NCBI RefSeq assembly: GCF_014646515.1
Contig: NZ_BMNK01000001.1
Span: 699,692 to 763,691, forward strand
DNA: 64,000 nt
DNA from: Nonomuraea glycinis
GTDB lineage: Bacteria; Actinomycetota; Actinomycetes; Streptosporangiales; Streptosporangiaceae
Direction of reading: 5' to 3'
Every line of letters begins with the position of its first letter. Positions within the stretch are counted from its first letter, which is position 1. The notes beneath the pieces are model-generated. The model worked only from the letters and a program-made list of their open reading frames with translations, made no database searches and had not been told where the DNA came from. A program made the position numbers and the translations under genes. Of this stretch, positions 37,507 through 47,298 are shown in pieces.

Positions 37507-38708
37507 AGCGGGAGTCCCTTCGACTCGATGGGGAGGAGGCGTAGCGGTGCCGATCTGGGCCCGAACTCCAGCCAGTTGAACATCCGCACCTCGCCGTCAG
37601 GTTCGACGCGGGTGGTGCCGGCGAGCAGCTCGCCCAGCGCGACCGCCATCTCCAGCCGGGCCATCGCCGCGCCGGGGCAGCGGTGCGCGCCCCGGCCGAA
37701 CGCGAGGTGCCGGTTGGGCCGCCGCTCCAGGTCGAGCCGGTCGGCGTCGTAGAACACCGCCTCGTCCCGGTTCGCCGAGGGGAAGATCATCGTGATCGCC
37801 TCGCCGGCCCGCACCGTGCGGCCGCCGAGCTCGACGTCCCGGGTGGCGGTACGGGCGAACACCCGGTAGGGGGCGTACAGCCGCAGGAGCTCCTCGATCG
37901 CCGCCGGCAGCAGCCCGGGGTCGGCGCGCAGCCGGTCCTGGAGTTCAGGGTCGCGGGACAGGTGGACGGCGGCGCTGCCCAGCACGGCGTGCGGCGCCCC
38001 GATGCCGGCCACGATCGTCTGCCGCACGGTGGCCACGACCAGGTCGTGCGGGATCGGCCGCGCCGGGTCGCCGGACGCCCGTAGCAGGTTGGTCACCAGG
38101 TCCTCGTCCGGGTCGCGGGGGTGGGCCCGGCGGTCCTCGACAATGGCCCGGGCGATGGCGTACAGCTCGTCACTGGCCGTCATGACCCGGGCCCGGTCCA
38201 TCTCCTGGATGGCGAAGCTGTACTCGACGCCGATCCGGCGGATCTCCAGCACCTGGTCGACCGGCAGGCCGAGAAAGAGCGCGAAGCACTGCGCCGCGTA
38301 CGGCAGCGCGAACTCCTGGGCGTAGTCGCCGCCGCCGCGGGCCAGCAGCGGAGCCAGCAGCTCGCGCGCCACCTGCGCGAAGGCCGGTTCGAGACGGCGT
38401 ATCACGCTGCGGCGCAGCACCCGGTCCAGCGGAGCGCGGTAGATCTCGTGCTCGGGTGGGTCGTAGTGCAGCGGCGGCCGGCGCTGGGCGCGCGGCACGT
38501 GCGGGACGACGTTCTGCACCGCGGTGCTGAACGTCTCGCTGTCTCGGGCCACCCGCAGCACATCCGAGTAGCGGGTGGCGGCCCAGAAGCCGCCGTAGGC
38601 GTCGCTCCACGGCACCGGGCAGCGTCGCCGCAGCTCGGCGTAGACTCCGTGCGAGCTGTCGAAGGTCTCCGGTGCGGTGGGGTCCCAGTCGGAGGCGGTG
38701 ATGGTCAT
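37503..38708 (-). CDS. Cytochrome P450
   Basis: 401 residues. Heme ligand Cys344 in FGRGAHRCPGAAMARLE, ExxR in EELLRLY, PERF-like region ERRPNRHLAFG. The I-helix reads VAGIGAPHAV where most P450s have AG(D/E)T(T/S); the acid-alcohol pair for O2 activation is missing. Encoded 40 bp after the permease gene and coupled to the hydrolase. It may act on the imported compound, but the odd I-helix leaves the chemistry open. Confidence 0.92.
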   Translation of the reverse strand: MTITASDWDPTAPETFDSSHGVYAELRRRCPVPWSDAYGGFWAATRYSDVLRVARDSETFSTAVQNVVPHVPRAQRRPPLHYDPPEHEIYRAPLDRVLRRSVIRRLEPAFAQVARELLAPLLARGGGDYAQEFALPYAAQCFALFLGLPVDQVLEIRRIGVEYSFAIQEMDRARVMTASDELYAIARAIVEDRRAHPRDPDEDLVTNLLRASGDPARPIPHDLVVATVRQTIVAGIGAPHAVLGSAAVHLSRDPELQDRLRADPGLLPAAIEELLRLYAPYRVFARTATRDVELGGRTVRAGEAITMIFPSANRDEAVFYDADRLDLERRPNRHLAFGRGAHRCPGAAMARLEMAVALGELLAGTTRVEPDGEVRMFNWLEFGPRSAPLRLLPIESKGLPL

Positions 38709-38748
38709 GGTGACATCCCTTCGTTCCCGTTCTGAGCTCGTCCGCCGC

Positions 38749-40401
38749 TCACAGCAGGTGCCTGCGCGCGATCCGGGCGAGCGTCTCGATGGCGTACACG
38801 ATGACGGCGATCGCGATGACGATCGCGGCGGTGGTGTCGTACCGCAGGGTGGCGATCGACTCCTGCATGAGGTAGCCGACGCCGCCCGCGCCGGCGATGC
38901 CGAGCACGACCGACTCGCGCAGCGCCATGTCGGCCACGAACAGGCCGTTGCCGGTGAACGACGGCACGAACTGTGGCCAGGTCCCGGCGGCGAACGTCTG
39001 CGACCGGCGGGCGCCGACCGAGGTCAGGGCCTCGATCGGCAGCGGGTCGAGCTGTTCCAGGGAGTCGGCGAAGAACTTGGCGGCCAGCGCGGTGGAGGAG
39101 ATCCACAGCGCCAGGAAGCCGGCGAACGGGCCGAGCCCCAGTGCGGCCACGAACAGCAGCGCGTACACCAGGTCGGGGATGCCCCGGACCACCACCAGCA
39201 GCACCCGGACCACCGCGGACAGTGGCCGCCAAGGGGTGGTGTTGACGGCGGTGAGCAGGGCCAGCACCAGCCCGCAGGCGGCGCCCACCGCGGCGGCGCC
39301 CAGCGCCATGAGCAGGCTCTCCAGCACCGCCATGAGCAGGTCGCCGGAGAACGCGGGCGGCCACATGCCGGTGAGGACGCCGCGCAGGTTCGGCCAGGCG
39401 CCGGACAGCCGGCCCGGGTCGAGGTCCAGGGAGCACAGCGACGCCAGGAAGACCACCCCGGTGGCGGCGGCGCCGGCCACCCGCAGCACCCGGCCGCGGT
39501 CCCAGCCGACGTCGTGCGGGGCACGCCCGGCCGGCAGCGCGGCCGCACCGGACGTGTCCCCGGTGGACCGGCCGGCTCTGGTGCGGCGGCGGACCGCCAC
39601 CGACAGCAGCTCCAGCAGCAGCACCAGGACGACGATCACGCAGATGATGCCCGCCGCCCGGTGGTAGTTGAGGCTGCCCAGCGCGGTCTGCAGCGCCACG
39701 CCGATGCCGCCGGCCCCGACGACGCCGAGCACGGCCGACGCCCGGATGTTGATGTCGAGGCGGTACAGCACGATGGCGGTCAGCGCGGGGAACACGCGGG
39801 GCAGGACGGTGGAGACGGCCACCTGCACCTCGCCGGCCCCGCACGCGCGGGCCGCCTCGGCTGGGGCGGGGTCGGCCTCCTCCACGGCGTCGGCCAGCAG
39901 CTTGGCGATCATGCCCACCGAGTGGACGGCGACGGCGAGCGCGCCGGCCAGCGGGCCAAGGCCGAAGATCCGCACGAACAGGATCGCGAAGGCCAGCGTC
40001 GGTACGGCGCGGGTCAGCACGACGACCACCCGGGCGGCCGGGCGCAGCCAGCGGGGCCCGCGATGGGTGCGCGCGGCGGTGAAGGCCAGCGGCACCGAGG
40101 CCAGCACCGCCAGGCCGGTGCCCGCCACCGCGATGAGCAGCGTCTCGGCGACCATCCAGGCGAGGTCGCCGGTGCCGGACAGGTCCGGCGGCCACATCCG
40201 GCGCAGCAGCCGCGCGGTGTCGTCCAGCCCGGCGGCCAGAGAGGCCGGGGACAGACCGATCCACCAGAACGTCAGCCAGGTGACGGCCACGGCCGCGACG
40301 AGCAGCCCCGCCGCGACGAGGGCGCGGGCGCTCCATGGCGGCCGCAGCGGGCCCGGGTCCGCCGCGGTCGTGGCGCGCGTGGCGGAGGTGGTGCTAGGCA
40401 T
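38749..40401 (-). CDS. phnE: Fused double phosphonate-type ABC permease (PhnE-PhnE)
   Basis: 550 residues, twice the family length. Two PhnE-like halves (about 25-275 and 300-550), each with the loop pattern AxxxxGAxxxQxxxxxxLPxxxP: EAARACGAGEVQVAVSTVLPRVFPA and EALTSVGARRSQTFAAGTWPQFVPS, and VLG(V/I)(V/A)GAGG(I/V)G. So one chain supplies both halves of the channel. ATG start overlaps the phnC stop by 8 bp. Confidence 0.9.
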   Translation of the reverse strand: MPSTTSATRATTAADPGPLRPPWSARALVAAGLLVAAVAVTWLTFWWIGLSPASLAAGLDDTARLLRRMWPPDLSGTGDLAWMVAETLLIAVAGTGLAVLASVPLAFTAARTHRGPRWLRPAARVVVVLTRAVPTLAFAILFVRIFGLGPLAGALAVAVHSVGMIAKLLADAVEEADPAPAEAARACGAGEVQVAVSTVLPRVFPALTAIVLYRLDINIRASAVLGVVGAGGIGVALQTALGSLNYHRAAGIICVIVVLVLLLELLSVAVRRRTRAGRSTGDTSGAAALPAGRAPHDVGWDRGRVLRVAGAAATGVVFLASLCSLDLDPGRLSGAWPNLRGVLTGMWPPAFSGDLLMAVLESLLMALGAAAVGAACGLVLALLTAVNTTPWRPLSAVVRVLLVVVRGIPDLVYALLFVAALGLGPFAGFLALWISSTALAAKFFADSLEQLDPLPIEALTSVGARRSQTFAAGTWPQFVPSFTGNGLFVADMALRESVVLGIAGAGGVGYLMQESIATLRYDTTAAIVIAIAVIVYAIETLARIARRHLL

Positions 40402-41176
40402 CGCGGCCCCCCGCCGTGTCGTAGATCTCCCGCAGTCGCTCGGCGGTGAGGTCCGCGGCCGGCTCGTCCAGCGCCAGCCGCCCGCCGCGCAGCGCCACGA
40501 CCCGGTCGGCGGTGGCGAGCGCGAACTCGATCTGATGCAGGCTGCACACGACGGAGATGCCGTCCTCGGCGCTGATCCGTTTGAGGATGTCGAGCACCAG
40601 TACGCTCGCCGCCGGGTCCAGCGAGGCGACCGGCTCGTCGGCGAGGATCAGCTCGGGGCTCTGCAGCAGGGTCCGGGCCACCGCGACCCGCTGCTGCTGC
40701 CCACCGGAGAGCGTGTCGCAGCGCTGGAACCGCCGGTCCGCCAGCCCGACCCGGTCCAGGTGCGCCACGGCGCGGACCCGCAGCGCGCGCGGGTAGCTCA
40801 TCACCCCGTACCTGGGCAGGCGCAGGGTGGCCAGCGACCCCATCAGCACGTTCTCCAGCGCGGACAGCCGCCCGACGAGGCCGAACTGCTGAAAGACGAA
40901 CCCGACCCTGGCGCGTAGGGCGCGCAGCCGGCTCCGGGAGCAGGTGGCCGGATTCTCGCCCAGGGTGCGCACGGTGCCGCTGTCCGGCACATGCATGCCG
41001 TTGACCAGCCGCAGCAGCGTCGACTTGCCCGCCCCGGACGGGCCGACCAAGGCGAGGAACTGTCCCTGCGGGACGTCCAGTGACACATCGTCGAGTACGG
41101 GGGTGCCGTGGAAGCCCTTGCCGACCTCCGACAGCCGCAGCACGGGGTCGCCGATCACGGCGGGTCTCTCAGCCAC
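40394..41176 (-). CDS. phnC: Phosphonate-type ABC transporter ATPase
   Basis: 260 residues from GTG 41176, overlapping the phnD stop. Walker [11 protein letters not shown]-loop FVFQQFGLV, signature LSGGQQQRV, Walker [15 protein letters not shown]-loop CSLHQIE. The last two match PhnC ([14 protein letters not shown]) better than other families. Energises the fused permease. Confidence 0.91.
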   Translation of the reverse strand: MAERPAVIGDPVLRLSEVGKGFHGTPVLDDVSLDVPQGQFLALVGPSGAGKSTLLRLVNGMHVPDSGTVRTLGENPATCSRSRLRALRARVGFVFQQFGLVGRLSALENVLMGSLATLRLPRYGVMSYPRALRVRAVAHLDRVGLADRRFQRCDTLSGGQQQRVAVARTLLQSPELILADEPVASLDPAASVLVLDILKRISAEDGISVVCSLHQIEFALATADRVVALRGGRLALDEPAADLTAERLREIYDTAGGRDA

Positions 41177-42161
41177 CGGACGTGCAGACCTCGGCCTTGG
41201 TGATCTCGCAGATGCGCGCGATCGGCTGATAGGTGGCGTCGTCGGCCTTGACGAACGTCCAGGCGGTGGAGGTGCCGAGGGTGCAGGCCGTGGCGTCGGC
41301 GTGCCGCCCCCAGTTCTTCGGCCCCTTGATCTCACTGCCCTTGCACAGCCCGGCGGAAGCGGCTCCGGTGGCGGTCAGGCCGGTCACCGTCTTGGCGATA
41401 CGGTCGCGGACGTCCTGCGGCAGCCACGTGCCGACCACGATCGGCGGCCCGGGGATGAGCGGTGAGGTCCACACCTTGGTGACCTGCCCCGGCTTGAGCA
41501 GGCCGCGGGCGGGCAGCAACTGGTCGATGAACACGTCGCCGACGAAGGCGAGGTCGCAGTCGCCGGCCAGCAGCGAAGCGACCGCCGTGTCGTGCCCGTG
41601 GGTGAACACCGTCTTGACGTCCTTGTCCGCATCGACGCCGGCTTCCCGCAGCGAGGCGAGGGGCTGGAGATAGCCGGTGGTGGAGCCGGGGTCGGTGAAG
41701 CAGACGTCCTTGCCGGCGACGTCCTTGAGCGAGGCGATGCTCTTGTCGTCGCCGCGGGTCACCCCGTAGGCGTACGCGCCGGGGTCGCCGGCCGGGGCGG
41801 CCAGCGGGACGGCGACGGGCTCGACGTCGGCGCGGCTGCGGGCCAGGTAGTAGCTGAAGGCCCCGTAGACGGCGATGTCCACGCGCTTGGCCACCTGGGC
41901 CTCGACGACGGCGGCGTTGCTGGTGACGGCCTGGAACCGCACCGGGACGCCGAGATCCTCGCGCAACGCGGCGATGATCGGGGCGAACGACGCCTCAAGG
42001 TTGTCGCTCTGCTCCGATGGGATGGCGGCGAAAACCAGCTCGCCGGACCGGTCACCGTCGGCGGCCGCGCCGCGGGTGCTTCCGGGGCCGGCACCGCAGG
42101 CGGGCAGCAGTGCGATCACGGCACCCATCGCGACGACGCCCAGAGCTGACTTTCGGAACAT
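41169..42161 (-). CDS. phnD: Phosphate/phosphonate-type solute-binding lipoprotein
   Basis: 330 residues, ATG 42161. Lipobox LLPACG (Cys about 22). PhnD family segments: FAAIPSEQSDNLEASFAPIIAALREDLG, VAKRVDIAVYGAFSYYLA, VCFTDPGSTTGYLQPLASLREAG, HDTAVASLLAGDCDLAFVGD. Relatives bind phosphonates, phosphite or other oxyanions; the P450 and hydrolase partners suggest an organic ligand. First gene of the operon behind a clear promoter. Confidence 0.9.
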   Translation of the reverse strand: MFRKSALGVVAMGAVIALLPACGAGPGSTRGAAADGDRSGELVFAAIPSEQSDNLEASFAPIIAALREDLGVPVRFQAVTSNAAVVEAQVAKRVDIAVYGAFSYYLARSRADVEPVAVPLAAPAGDPGAYAYGVTRGDDKSIASLKDVAGKDVCFTDPGSTTGYLQPLASLREAGVDADKDVKTVFTHGHDTAVASLLAGDCDLAFVGDVFIDQLLPARGLLKPGQVTKVWTSPLIPGPPIVVGTWLPQDVRDRIAKTVTGLTATGAASAGLCKGSEIKGPKNWGRHADATACTLGTSTAWTFVKADDATYQPIARICEITKAEVCTSGG

Positions 42162-42191
42162 CGAGGCTCCTCACATGCAGGTGGTCGGGCC

Positions 42192-42254
42192 AAAGTAAGC
42201 AGGCCCGCGTGCATTGTCAACACTTATGTTACGACCGTTAGATTACTGTCTAAC
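42192..42254 (-). promoter_or_regulatory. phnD promoter with upstream inverted repeat
   Basis: Minus strand: TTGACA (42220-42215), 17-bp spacer, TACTTT (42197-42192). GTTAGA-N6-TCTAAC (42237-42254) lies just upstream of the -35. The string GCATTGTCAACA here recurs as GCGTTGTCAATA before the second PaaX gene. Confidence 0.65.
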
Positions 42255-42513
42255 ATTACCGGCGGCTTAATTTGGACGACCGTCCACCGAAGTGTTGTGT
42301 ATCTGGTGTCGCAGCAGCCTCCCACCCCTGGAGGTGGACATCAATCCCCATTCAGTGATCAATCGGGCGACCGCGCCGACGGCCGCGGCCAAGATCGCCG
42401 GGAAGAGTCCGGACGCCGAACCGGAGGACGTAAGATTCACGCAGGTCGAGCCCGGCCAGCCCGTGATCCAGACGTGGCCGGCCGGGGCCCCACGCCGGCT
42501 GAGGAGTCTGACG
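42255..42513. other. Leader region of the first PaaX gene
   Basis: The frame of the PaaX gene is open here but the encoded sequence is unlike the family and lacks a ribosome site. I see no RNA gene or clear promoter besides those listed. Confidence 0.4.
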
Positions 42514-43611
42514 ATGGACGGAGGCCAGGTGGCCGCGTCGCCGGAGCCCGGTTCCCTGCCCAGGGCTCGGCAAGGGGCCGAACCGCAGCGGCTGCTGACC
42601 ACGCTGCTGGGCGACTACTGGTTCTGGCGGCAGGAGCACATCCCGTCGGCGGCGCTGGTGCGACTGCTGGAGGAGTTCGGCATCTCCGAGGCCAGCGCCC
42701 GCGCCGCCCTGCGGCGGCTCGTCTCACGAGGGCTGCTGGCCAGCTCCCGCAACGGCCGCACCACCGCGTACGGACTGCCGCCCCGGGCGTCCGACGTGAT
42801 CGTGGCGCACATGCGCCGGCTGCTGACGTTCGGCGCCGTCACGCCGCCCTGGGACGGGGAGTGGACGGTCGTCACCTTCTCGGTGCCCGAGGACCAGCGG
42901 GACACCCGCCGCACGCTGCGTGACGGGCTGCGCCTGCTGCATTTCGGCATGATCTTCGACGCGGTGTGGGTGTCCCCGCACGACAGGACGGACGACGTCG
43001 TCGAACTCACGCGAAGGCTCGGCGTGCGCGGGGCGGTCGTGTTCCGGGCCCGCAAGGTCACCGACGACCTGGACCCGGTGCCGGCCCGCGCCTTCGACGT
43101 CACCGCGCTGCGCGAACGCTACCTGCGCTTCATCGACACCCATCGGCCGGTCGCCGAGCGGCTGGCGCTATCCGGCCCAATGTCCGGCCCGATGTCCGGC
43201 CCGATGTCCGGCCCGATGTCCGGCCCGATGTCCGGCCCGAGCCCCGCCGAGGCGCTGCGGCTACGGACCGCGATCATGACCGACTGGCGGGTGTTCCCCA
43301 CGCTCGACCCCGACCTCCCCGCCGAGTTGCTCCCCGCCGGCTGGCCGCGCGACGAGGCCAGGCGGCTGTGCGTGCAGATCTACGACTCGCTCGGGGAGCC
43401 GGCGGAGCGGCGGTTCCACGAGATCCTCGCCGGATTCGACCCCGAACTGGCCGGGCTGGCCGCGCACCACACCTTCACGCAGGTGTCCGCCCTGGAGTCG
43501 CCGGTGACCCGGCGTCACACGGCCTTCGACGAGACGACCGACCGCGACCGCCTCGACCTCCTCGGCGGCGAGGAGGCCGGCGCGTGGCGGAAGGGCGGTG
43601 GAGATCGCTGA
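42514..43611 (+). CDS. PaaX-family transcriptional regulator 1
   Basis: 365 residues from ATG 42514, seven bases after GAGGAG. Winged helix LLTTLLGDYWFWRQEHIPSAALVRLLEEFGISEASARAALRRLVSRGLL (about 29-78, in two pieces), the middle domain WTVVTFSVPEDQRDTRRTLRDGLR, and the C-terminal PaaX domain. A six-unit SGPM repeat (about 220-243) splits the protein. PaaX proteins respond to acyl-CoA ligands; this one probably controls the divergent phn operon. Confidence 0.88.
   Translation: MDGGQVAASPEPGSLPRARQGAEPQRLLTTLLGDYWFWRQEHIPSAALVRLLEEFGISEASARAALRRLVSRGLLASSRNGRTTAYGLPPRASDVIVAHMRRLLTFGAVTPPWDGEWTVVTFSVPEDQRDTRRTLRDGLRLLHFGMIFDAVWVSPHDRTDDVVELTRRLGVRGAVVFRARKVTDDLDPVPARAFDVTALRERYLRFIDTHRPVAERLALSGPMSGPMSGPMSGPMSGPMSGPSPAEALRLRTAIMTDWRVFPTLDPDLPAELLPAGWPRDEARRLCVQIYDSLGEPAERRFHEILAGFDPELAGLAAHHTFTQVSALESPVTRRHTAFDETTDRDRLDLLGGEEAGAWRKGGGDR
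43171..43242. repeat. Six 12-bp repeats in the PaaX gene
   Basis: Units of TCCGGCCC(G/A)ATG, encoding Ser-Gly-Pro-Met, in frame; the last unit is varied. The second PaaX paralogue has no such insert. Confidence 0.95.
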
Positions 43612-43670
43612 CGCGCATCGAGGTCGCCCAGGAAGCATGACACATAGATGACGTGCGCAGGCTCAAGCGT

Positions 43671-43691
43671 TGTCAATATACTTCCGCTGTG
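43671..43691 (+). promoter_or_regulatory. Leaderless-type promoter of second PaaX gene
   Basis: TATACT (43677-43682) ends seven bases before GTG 43689, so transcription would start at or next to the start codon and no Shine-Dalgarno is present. TTGTCAA just upstream matches the string at the phnD promoter. Confidence 0.5.
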
Positions 43692-44612
43692 AATGATAGC
43701 GAGCTGTCCGAGGCAGGGACTGTCGACTTTCCGCGCTTCCAGGTGGGCGCGCCCCCGCAGCACCTGATCACGACGCTTCTCGGGGACTACTGGATCAGCC
43801 GGCCCGAGCAACTGCCGTCCGCGGCCCTGGTGCGGCTGGCCGAGGAGTTCGGGGTCACCGCCGTGGCGGCCCGGGCCGCACTCAGCCGGCTGACCAGGCG
43901 GGATCTGCTGGAGTCGTCCAAGGCCGGGCGGCGCACCTACTACCGGCTGACGGACCGGGCCGCCGCGGTGATGCTGGAGGGGCGGCAGCGGATCATGTCC
44001 TTCGGCCTGGCGCAGGGCGCGTGGGACGGGAGATGGGTGATGGCGGCGTTCTCCATCTCCGAGGAGCAGCGCGACCTGCGCCACGCGCTGCGCGCGAGGC
44101 TGCGCTGGCTCGGCTTCGCCCCGCTCTACGACGGGCTGTGGGTCTCGCCGACGGCGAACGCCGGCAGCGCGGCGGCGGCGCTCACCGAACTGGAGATCCC
44201 CATGGCGACGGTCTTCCGCGCCGAGGCCCTGGAGCTTCCCGGCATGCGCGCCCCGCGGGAGGCATGGGACTTCGACCAGCTCCGGCGCACCTACGAGGGG
44301 TTCGTGGCCCAGTACACGCCTCTCCTGGAACGCGTCCGCAAGGGCGCGGTCGGCGCCTCCGAGGCGCTGGTGTCGCGTTCGGGGATCATGGACACCTGGC
44401 GGACGTTCCCCAACCACGATCCCGATCTGCCGGCGGAGCTGCTGCCCACCGACTGGCCGCGCGCTGCGGCCAGAGACCTTTTCGTGGAGATCTACGACAC
44501 CCTCGGGCCGCTGGCCGAGTTCCGTGTCAAGCAGATCGTCGCGGAGTTCGACCCCGAACTGGCCGAGCTGGTCGCGCACCACCGGACCAGCTCCATTCTC
44601 GCGCCCACCTGA
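43689..44612 (+). CDS. PaaX-family transcriptional regulator 2
   Basis: 307 residues from GTG 43689, normal family length. Same architecture as the preceding gene: LITTLLGDYWISRPEQLPSAALVRLAEEFGVTAVAARAALSRL, then WVMAAFSISEEQRDLRHALRARLRWLGF and a C-terminal domain with DPDLPAELLPTDWP. It directly precedes the amino-acid transporter/CoA operon, which it probably controls with a CoA thioester as ligand (inference from the family). Confidence 0.9.
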   Translation: MNDSELSEAGTVDFPRFQVGAPPQHLITTLLGDYWISRPEQLPSAALVRLAEEFGVTAVAARAALSRLTRRDLLESSKAGRRTYYRLTDRAAAVMLEGRQRIMSFGLAQGAWDGRWVMAAFSISEEQRDLRHALRARLRWLGFAPLYDGLWVSPTANAGSAAAALTELEIPMATVFRAEALELPGMRAPREAWDFDQLRRTYEGFVAQYTPLLERVRKGAVGASEALVSRSGIMDTWRTFPNHDPDLPAELLPTDWPRAAARDLFVEIYDTLGPLAEFRVKQIVAEFDPELAELVAHHRTSSILAPT

Positions 44613-44744
44613 TCGTCCCCCGACGATCCCCGCTCGCCTCCGCCGCACCGCAGCCTCTTGACAGGTGTGCACCCCTAGATGTGACACTTGCCCACACGGC
44701 CGCAACATTAAGTGCAGCATTAGTTGGTCGCGGGAAGGACCATC

Positions 44745-45638
44745 ATGAGTGTGCCCAGGACCATCCTCGCGAGTGCGGCGGCTTTGGCCCTCGTCGGCGC
44801 CGCAGCTTGCGGTGGAGGCAACGCTGAGACGCAGCGGCCGGCCGGCGCGACGGCTCTGTACGACGCCCTACCCGATGGCGTCAAGGAAGCGGGCGTCATC
44901 CGATTCGCCGGGGATTCCCACCCGCCCTACAGGATCGTCGCCAACGACGGCAAGACCGTCACGGGCATCGACAAGGAGGTGCAGGACGCCCTCGGCAAGG
45001 CGCTGGGAGTCCGCACCGAGATCTCGATCGTCAGCGGCCTGCCCGCGGCGCTCTCCGGCATGCTCGCCTCCAGGTACGACGCCTTCAACGGGCCGGTCAA
45101 GGACACCGCCGAGCGCGAGAAGCAGTTCGACGCGATCGTGTGGATGGTGACCCGTACTTCCTACCTGATCCCCAAAGCCGGGTCCTCGGCCATCAAGAGC
45201 TCGAGTGACCTGTGCGGCAAGCGCATCGCCGGCACCGCCGGCAGCATCGTGGAGGACCAGGCCAAGCGCCTGACCGAGTGGTGCGCCCAACAGGGCAAGC
45301 CGGCGATCGACTTCATCGGCTTGGCCGACACGAACGGGACCATCCTCGCCGCCGAGTCCGGCCGCGCCGACGCGGCGGGCATGACCGAGAGCGCGGCCCT
45401 CGACGTGATGCAGAAGCAGAAGGACACCTTCACGTACGTCACCCAGACCGACGAGCAGGGCGCCGGCGTCGACCAGTTGGCGATGCTCGTGCCCAAGTCC
45501 AGCGGTCTCGGTCCGGTCATGCTCGACGCGTTCAAGGAGATCTTCAAGAACGGCGAGTACAAGAAGATCATGGACAAGTACGGCCTCCAGACCGTGGCGG
45601 TGGAGGAGCCCAAGATGAACACAGCGGCGGCGGGATGA
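44745..45638 (+). CDS. Family 3 amino-acid-type solute-binding lipoprotein
   Basis: 297 residues from ATG 44745 with GAAGGA upstream. Lipobox VGAAACGGG. SBP_bac_3 features: VIRFAGDSHPPYRIVANDGKTVTGIDKEV, LSGMLASRYDAFNGPVKDTAERE, LCGKRIAGTAGSIVEDQ, GRADAAGMTESAALDVM. Binds a polar solute for the next two genes. A TTGACA at 44658 may be its -35, though no good -10 follows. Confidence 0.9.
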   Translation: MSVPRTILASAAALALVGAAACGGGNAETQRPAGATALYDALPDGVKEAGVIRFAGDSHPPYRIVANDGKTVTGIDKEVQDALGKALGVRTEISIVSGLPAALSGMLASRYDAFNGPVKDTAEREKQFDAIVWMVTRTSYLIPKAGSSAIKSSSDLCGKRIAGTAGSIVEDQAKRLTEWCAQQGKPAIDFIGLADTNGTILAAESGRADAAGMTESAALDVMQKQKDTFTYVTQTDEQGAGVDQLAMLVPKSSGLGPVMLDAFKEIFKNGEYKKIMDKYGLQTVAVEEPKMNTAAAG

Positions 45639-46480
45639 GCACGACACCGCAGGTCGTGGACGTCGCCTCGGCCCGTCCGCGCATCCGCCCCCTGCGCTGG
45701 GTGTTCGGAGTCGTGCTGCTCGTGCTCGTCGCGCAGTTCGCCTGGTTTCTCGTCACCAACCCGCGGTTCGAATGGTCGGTGGCCGGCACGTACCTGTTCG
45801 ACCCGAACATCCTGCGCGGTCTGGGCATGTCACTGCTGCTCACCGTCATCGGGATGGTGCTGGGCAGTGTGCTCGGGGTGCTTCTCGCGGCGGGCAGGCT
45901 GAGTGACTTCACGCCGGTGGCCTGGGCCTGCGGCGTCTACGTCGCGGTCTTCCGCGGCATACCGCCCCTGGTCCAGTTGATCTTCTGGTTCAACCTCGGT
46001 TACCTCCTGCCGCGGATCTCCCTGGGCGTGCCCTTCGGTCCCACCTTCGTCTCGTGGCCGACCAACTCCGTGATCAGCTCGCTGACCGCCGCCATCATCG
46101 GGCTCACCCTGCACGAGGCCGCGTACATGGCCGAGATCGTCAGGGCCGGCGTCTTGGCCGTGGACGGCGGGCAGCGTGACGCGGCCCGCGCGATGGGGTT
46201 CACGGCCAGGCAGAGCTTCGTGAAGGTCGTGCTCCCGCAGGCGATGCGGGTGATCGTCCCGCCCACCGGCAGCCAGTTCATCAGCCTGCTCAAGGGCACC
46301 TCCCTGGTCAGCGTGATCGCGATGGCCGACCTGCTGTACTCGGTGCAGGTGATCTACAACAGGACCTACGAGATCGTGCCGCTGCTGATCGTCGCCTGCG
46401 CCTGGTACCTGGTGGTGGTCACCGTACTGTCGCTCGGCCAGCGGCGCCTGGAGCAGCACTTCGGAAAGGGGCAGCGGTGA
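45635..46480 (+). CDS. Polar amino-acid-type ABC permease
   Basis: 281 residues from ATG 45635 in ATGA overlap. His/Glu/Gln/Arg permease family: [85 protein letters not shown] (EAA loop). Single permease gene, so it probably works as a homodimer. Confidence 0.92.
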   Translation: MSTTPQVVDVASARPRIRPLRWVFGVVLLVLVAQFAWFLVTNPRFEWSVAGTYLFDPNILRGLGMSLLLTVIGMVLGSVLGVLLAAGRLSDFTPVAWACGVYVAVFRGIPPLVQLIFWFNLGYLLPRISLGVPFGPTFVSWPTNSVISSLTAAIIGLTLHEAAYMAEIVRAGVLAVDGGQRDAARAMGFTARQSFVKVVLPQAMRVIVPPTGSQFISLLKGTSLVSVIAMADLLYSVQVIYNRTYEIVPLLIVACAWYLVVVTVLSLGQRRLEQHFGKGQR

Positions 46481-47298
46481 GCGACATGCCGGTCCTGCGC
46501 GTCCGTGACGTGCGCAAGCGGTTCGGCGACCACGCGGCGCTCGACGGGGTGAATCTCGACGTGCACGAGGGCGAGGTCGTCACCGTCATCGGCCCGTCCG
46601 GGTCGGGCAAGTCCACCCTGGTCCGCTGCGTCCACCAGCTGGAGAGCATCGACGGCGGGGCCATGTACCTCGACGGGGAGCTGCTCGGCTACGAGATGCA
46701 CAGGGGTCACCTGCGTCCCCTGCCGGACCGCAAGGTGGCCGCCCAGCGCGGTCGCATGGGCATGGTCTTCCAGCAGTTCAACCTGTTCCCGCACTGGAGC
46801 GTGCTGCGCAACGTCATCGAGGCGCAGGTGGCGGTGCACGGCCGCAGGCCGGAGGAGGCGCGCGAGGAGGCGCTGCGGCTGCTGAAGCGGGTGGGGCTCG
46901 CCGGCAAGACGGACGCCCATCCCCGCCAGCTCTCCGGCGGCCAGCAGCAGCGCGTCGCCATCGCCAGGGCCTTGGCCACGCAGCCGAGGATCATGCTGTT
47001 CGACGAGCCCACCAGCGCGCTGGATCCCGAATTGGTGGACGAGGTGCTGAGCGTCGTGCTCGACCTGGCTCGCGGCGGCATGACGATGATCATCGTGACG
47101 CACGAGATGAGCTTCGCCCGCGAGGTGGCCGATCGTTGCGTCTTCATGGAGGAGGGCCGGGTGGTCGAGACCGGTACGCCCGAGGAGATCTTCGACAATC
47201 CTGCCTCACCCCGCCTGCAAGCCTTTTTGTCGCGCTTCTCCGGGCGTGCGACGCGAACCCCTGACGAACGCATCCTCGAGGAGGAGAGCACCTCTTGA
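46477..47298 (+). CDS. Polar amino-acid-type ABC ATPase (GlnQ family)
   Basis: 273 residues, GTG start in GTGA overlap. Walker [11 protein letters not shown]-loop [12 protein letters not shown], signature LSGGQQQRV, Walker [16 protein letters not shown]-loop VTHEMSFA. Completes the importer. Its stop overlaps the TTG start of the CapA gene. Confidence 0.94.
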   Translation: MSDMPVLRVRDVRKRFGDHAALDGVNLDVHEGEVVTVIGPSGSGKSTLVRCVHQLESIDGGAMYLDGELLGYEMHRGHLRPLPDRKVAAQRGRMGMVFQQFNLFPHWSVLRNVIEAQVAVHGRRPEEAREEALRLLKRVGLAGKTDAHPRQLSGGQQQRVAIARALATQPRIMLFDEPTSALDPELVDEVLSVVLDLARGGMTMIIVTHEMSFAREVADRCVFMEEGRVVETGTPEEIFDNPASPRLQAFLSRFSGRATRTPDERILEEESTS

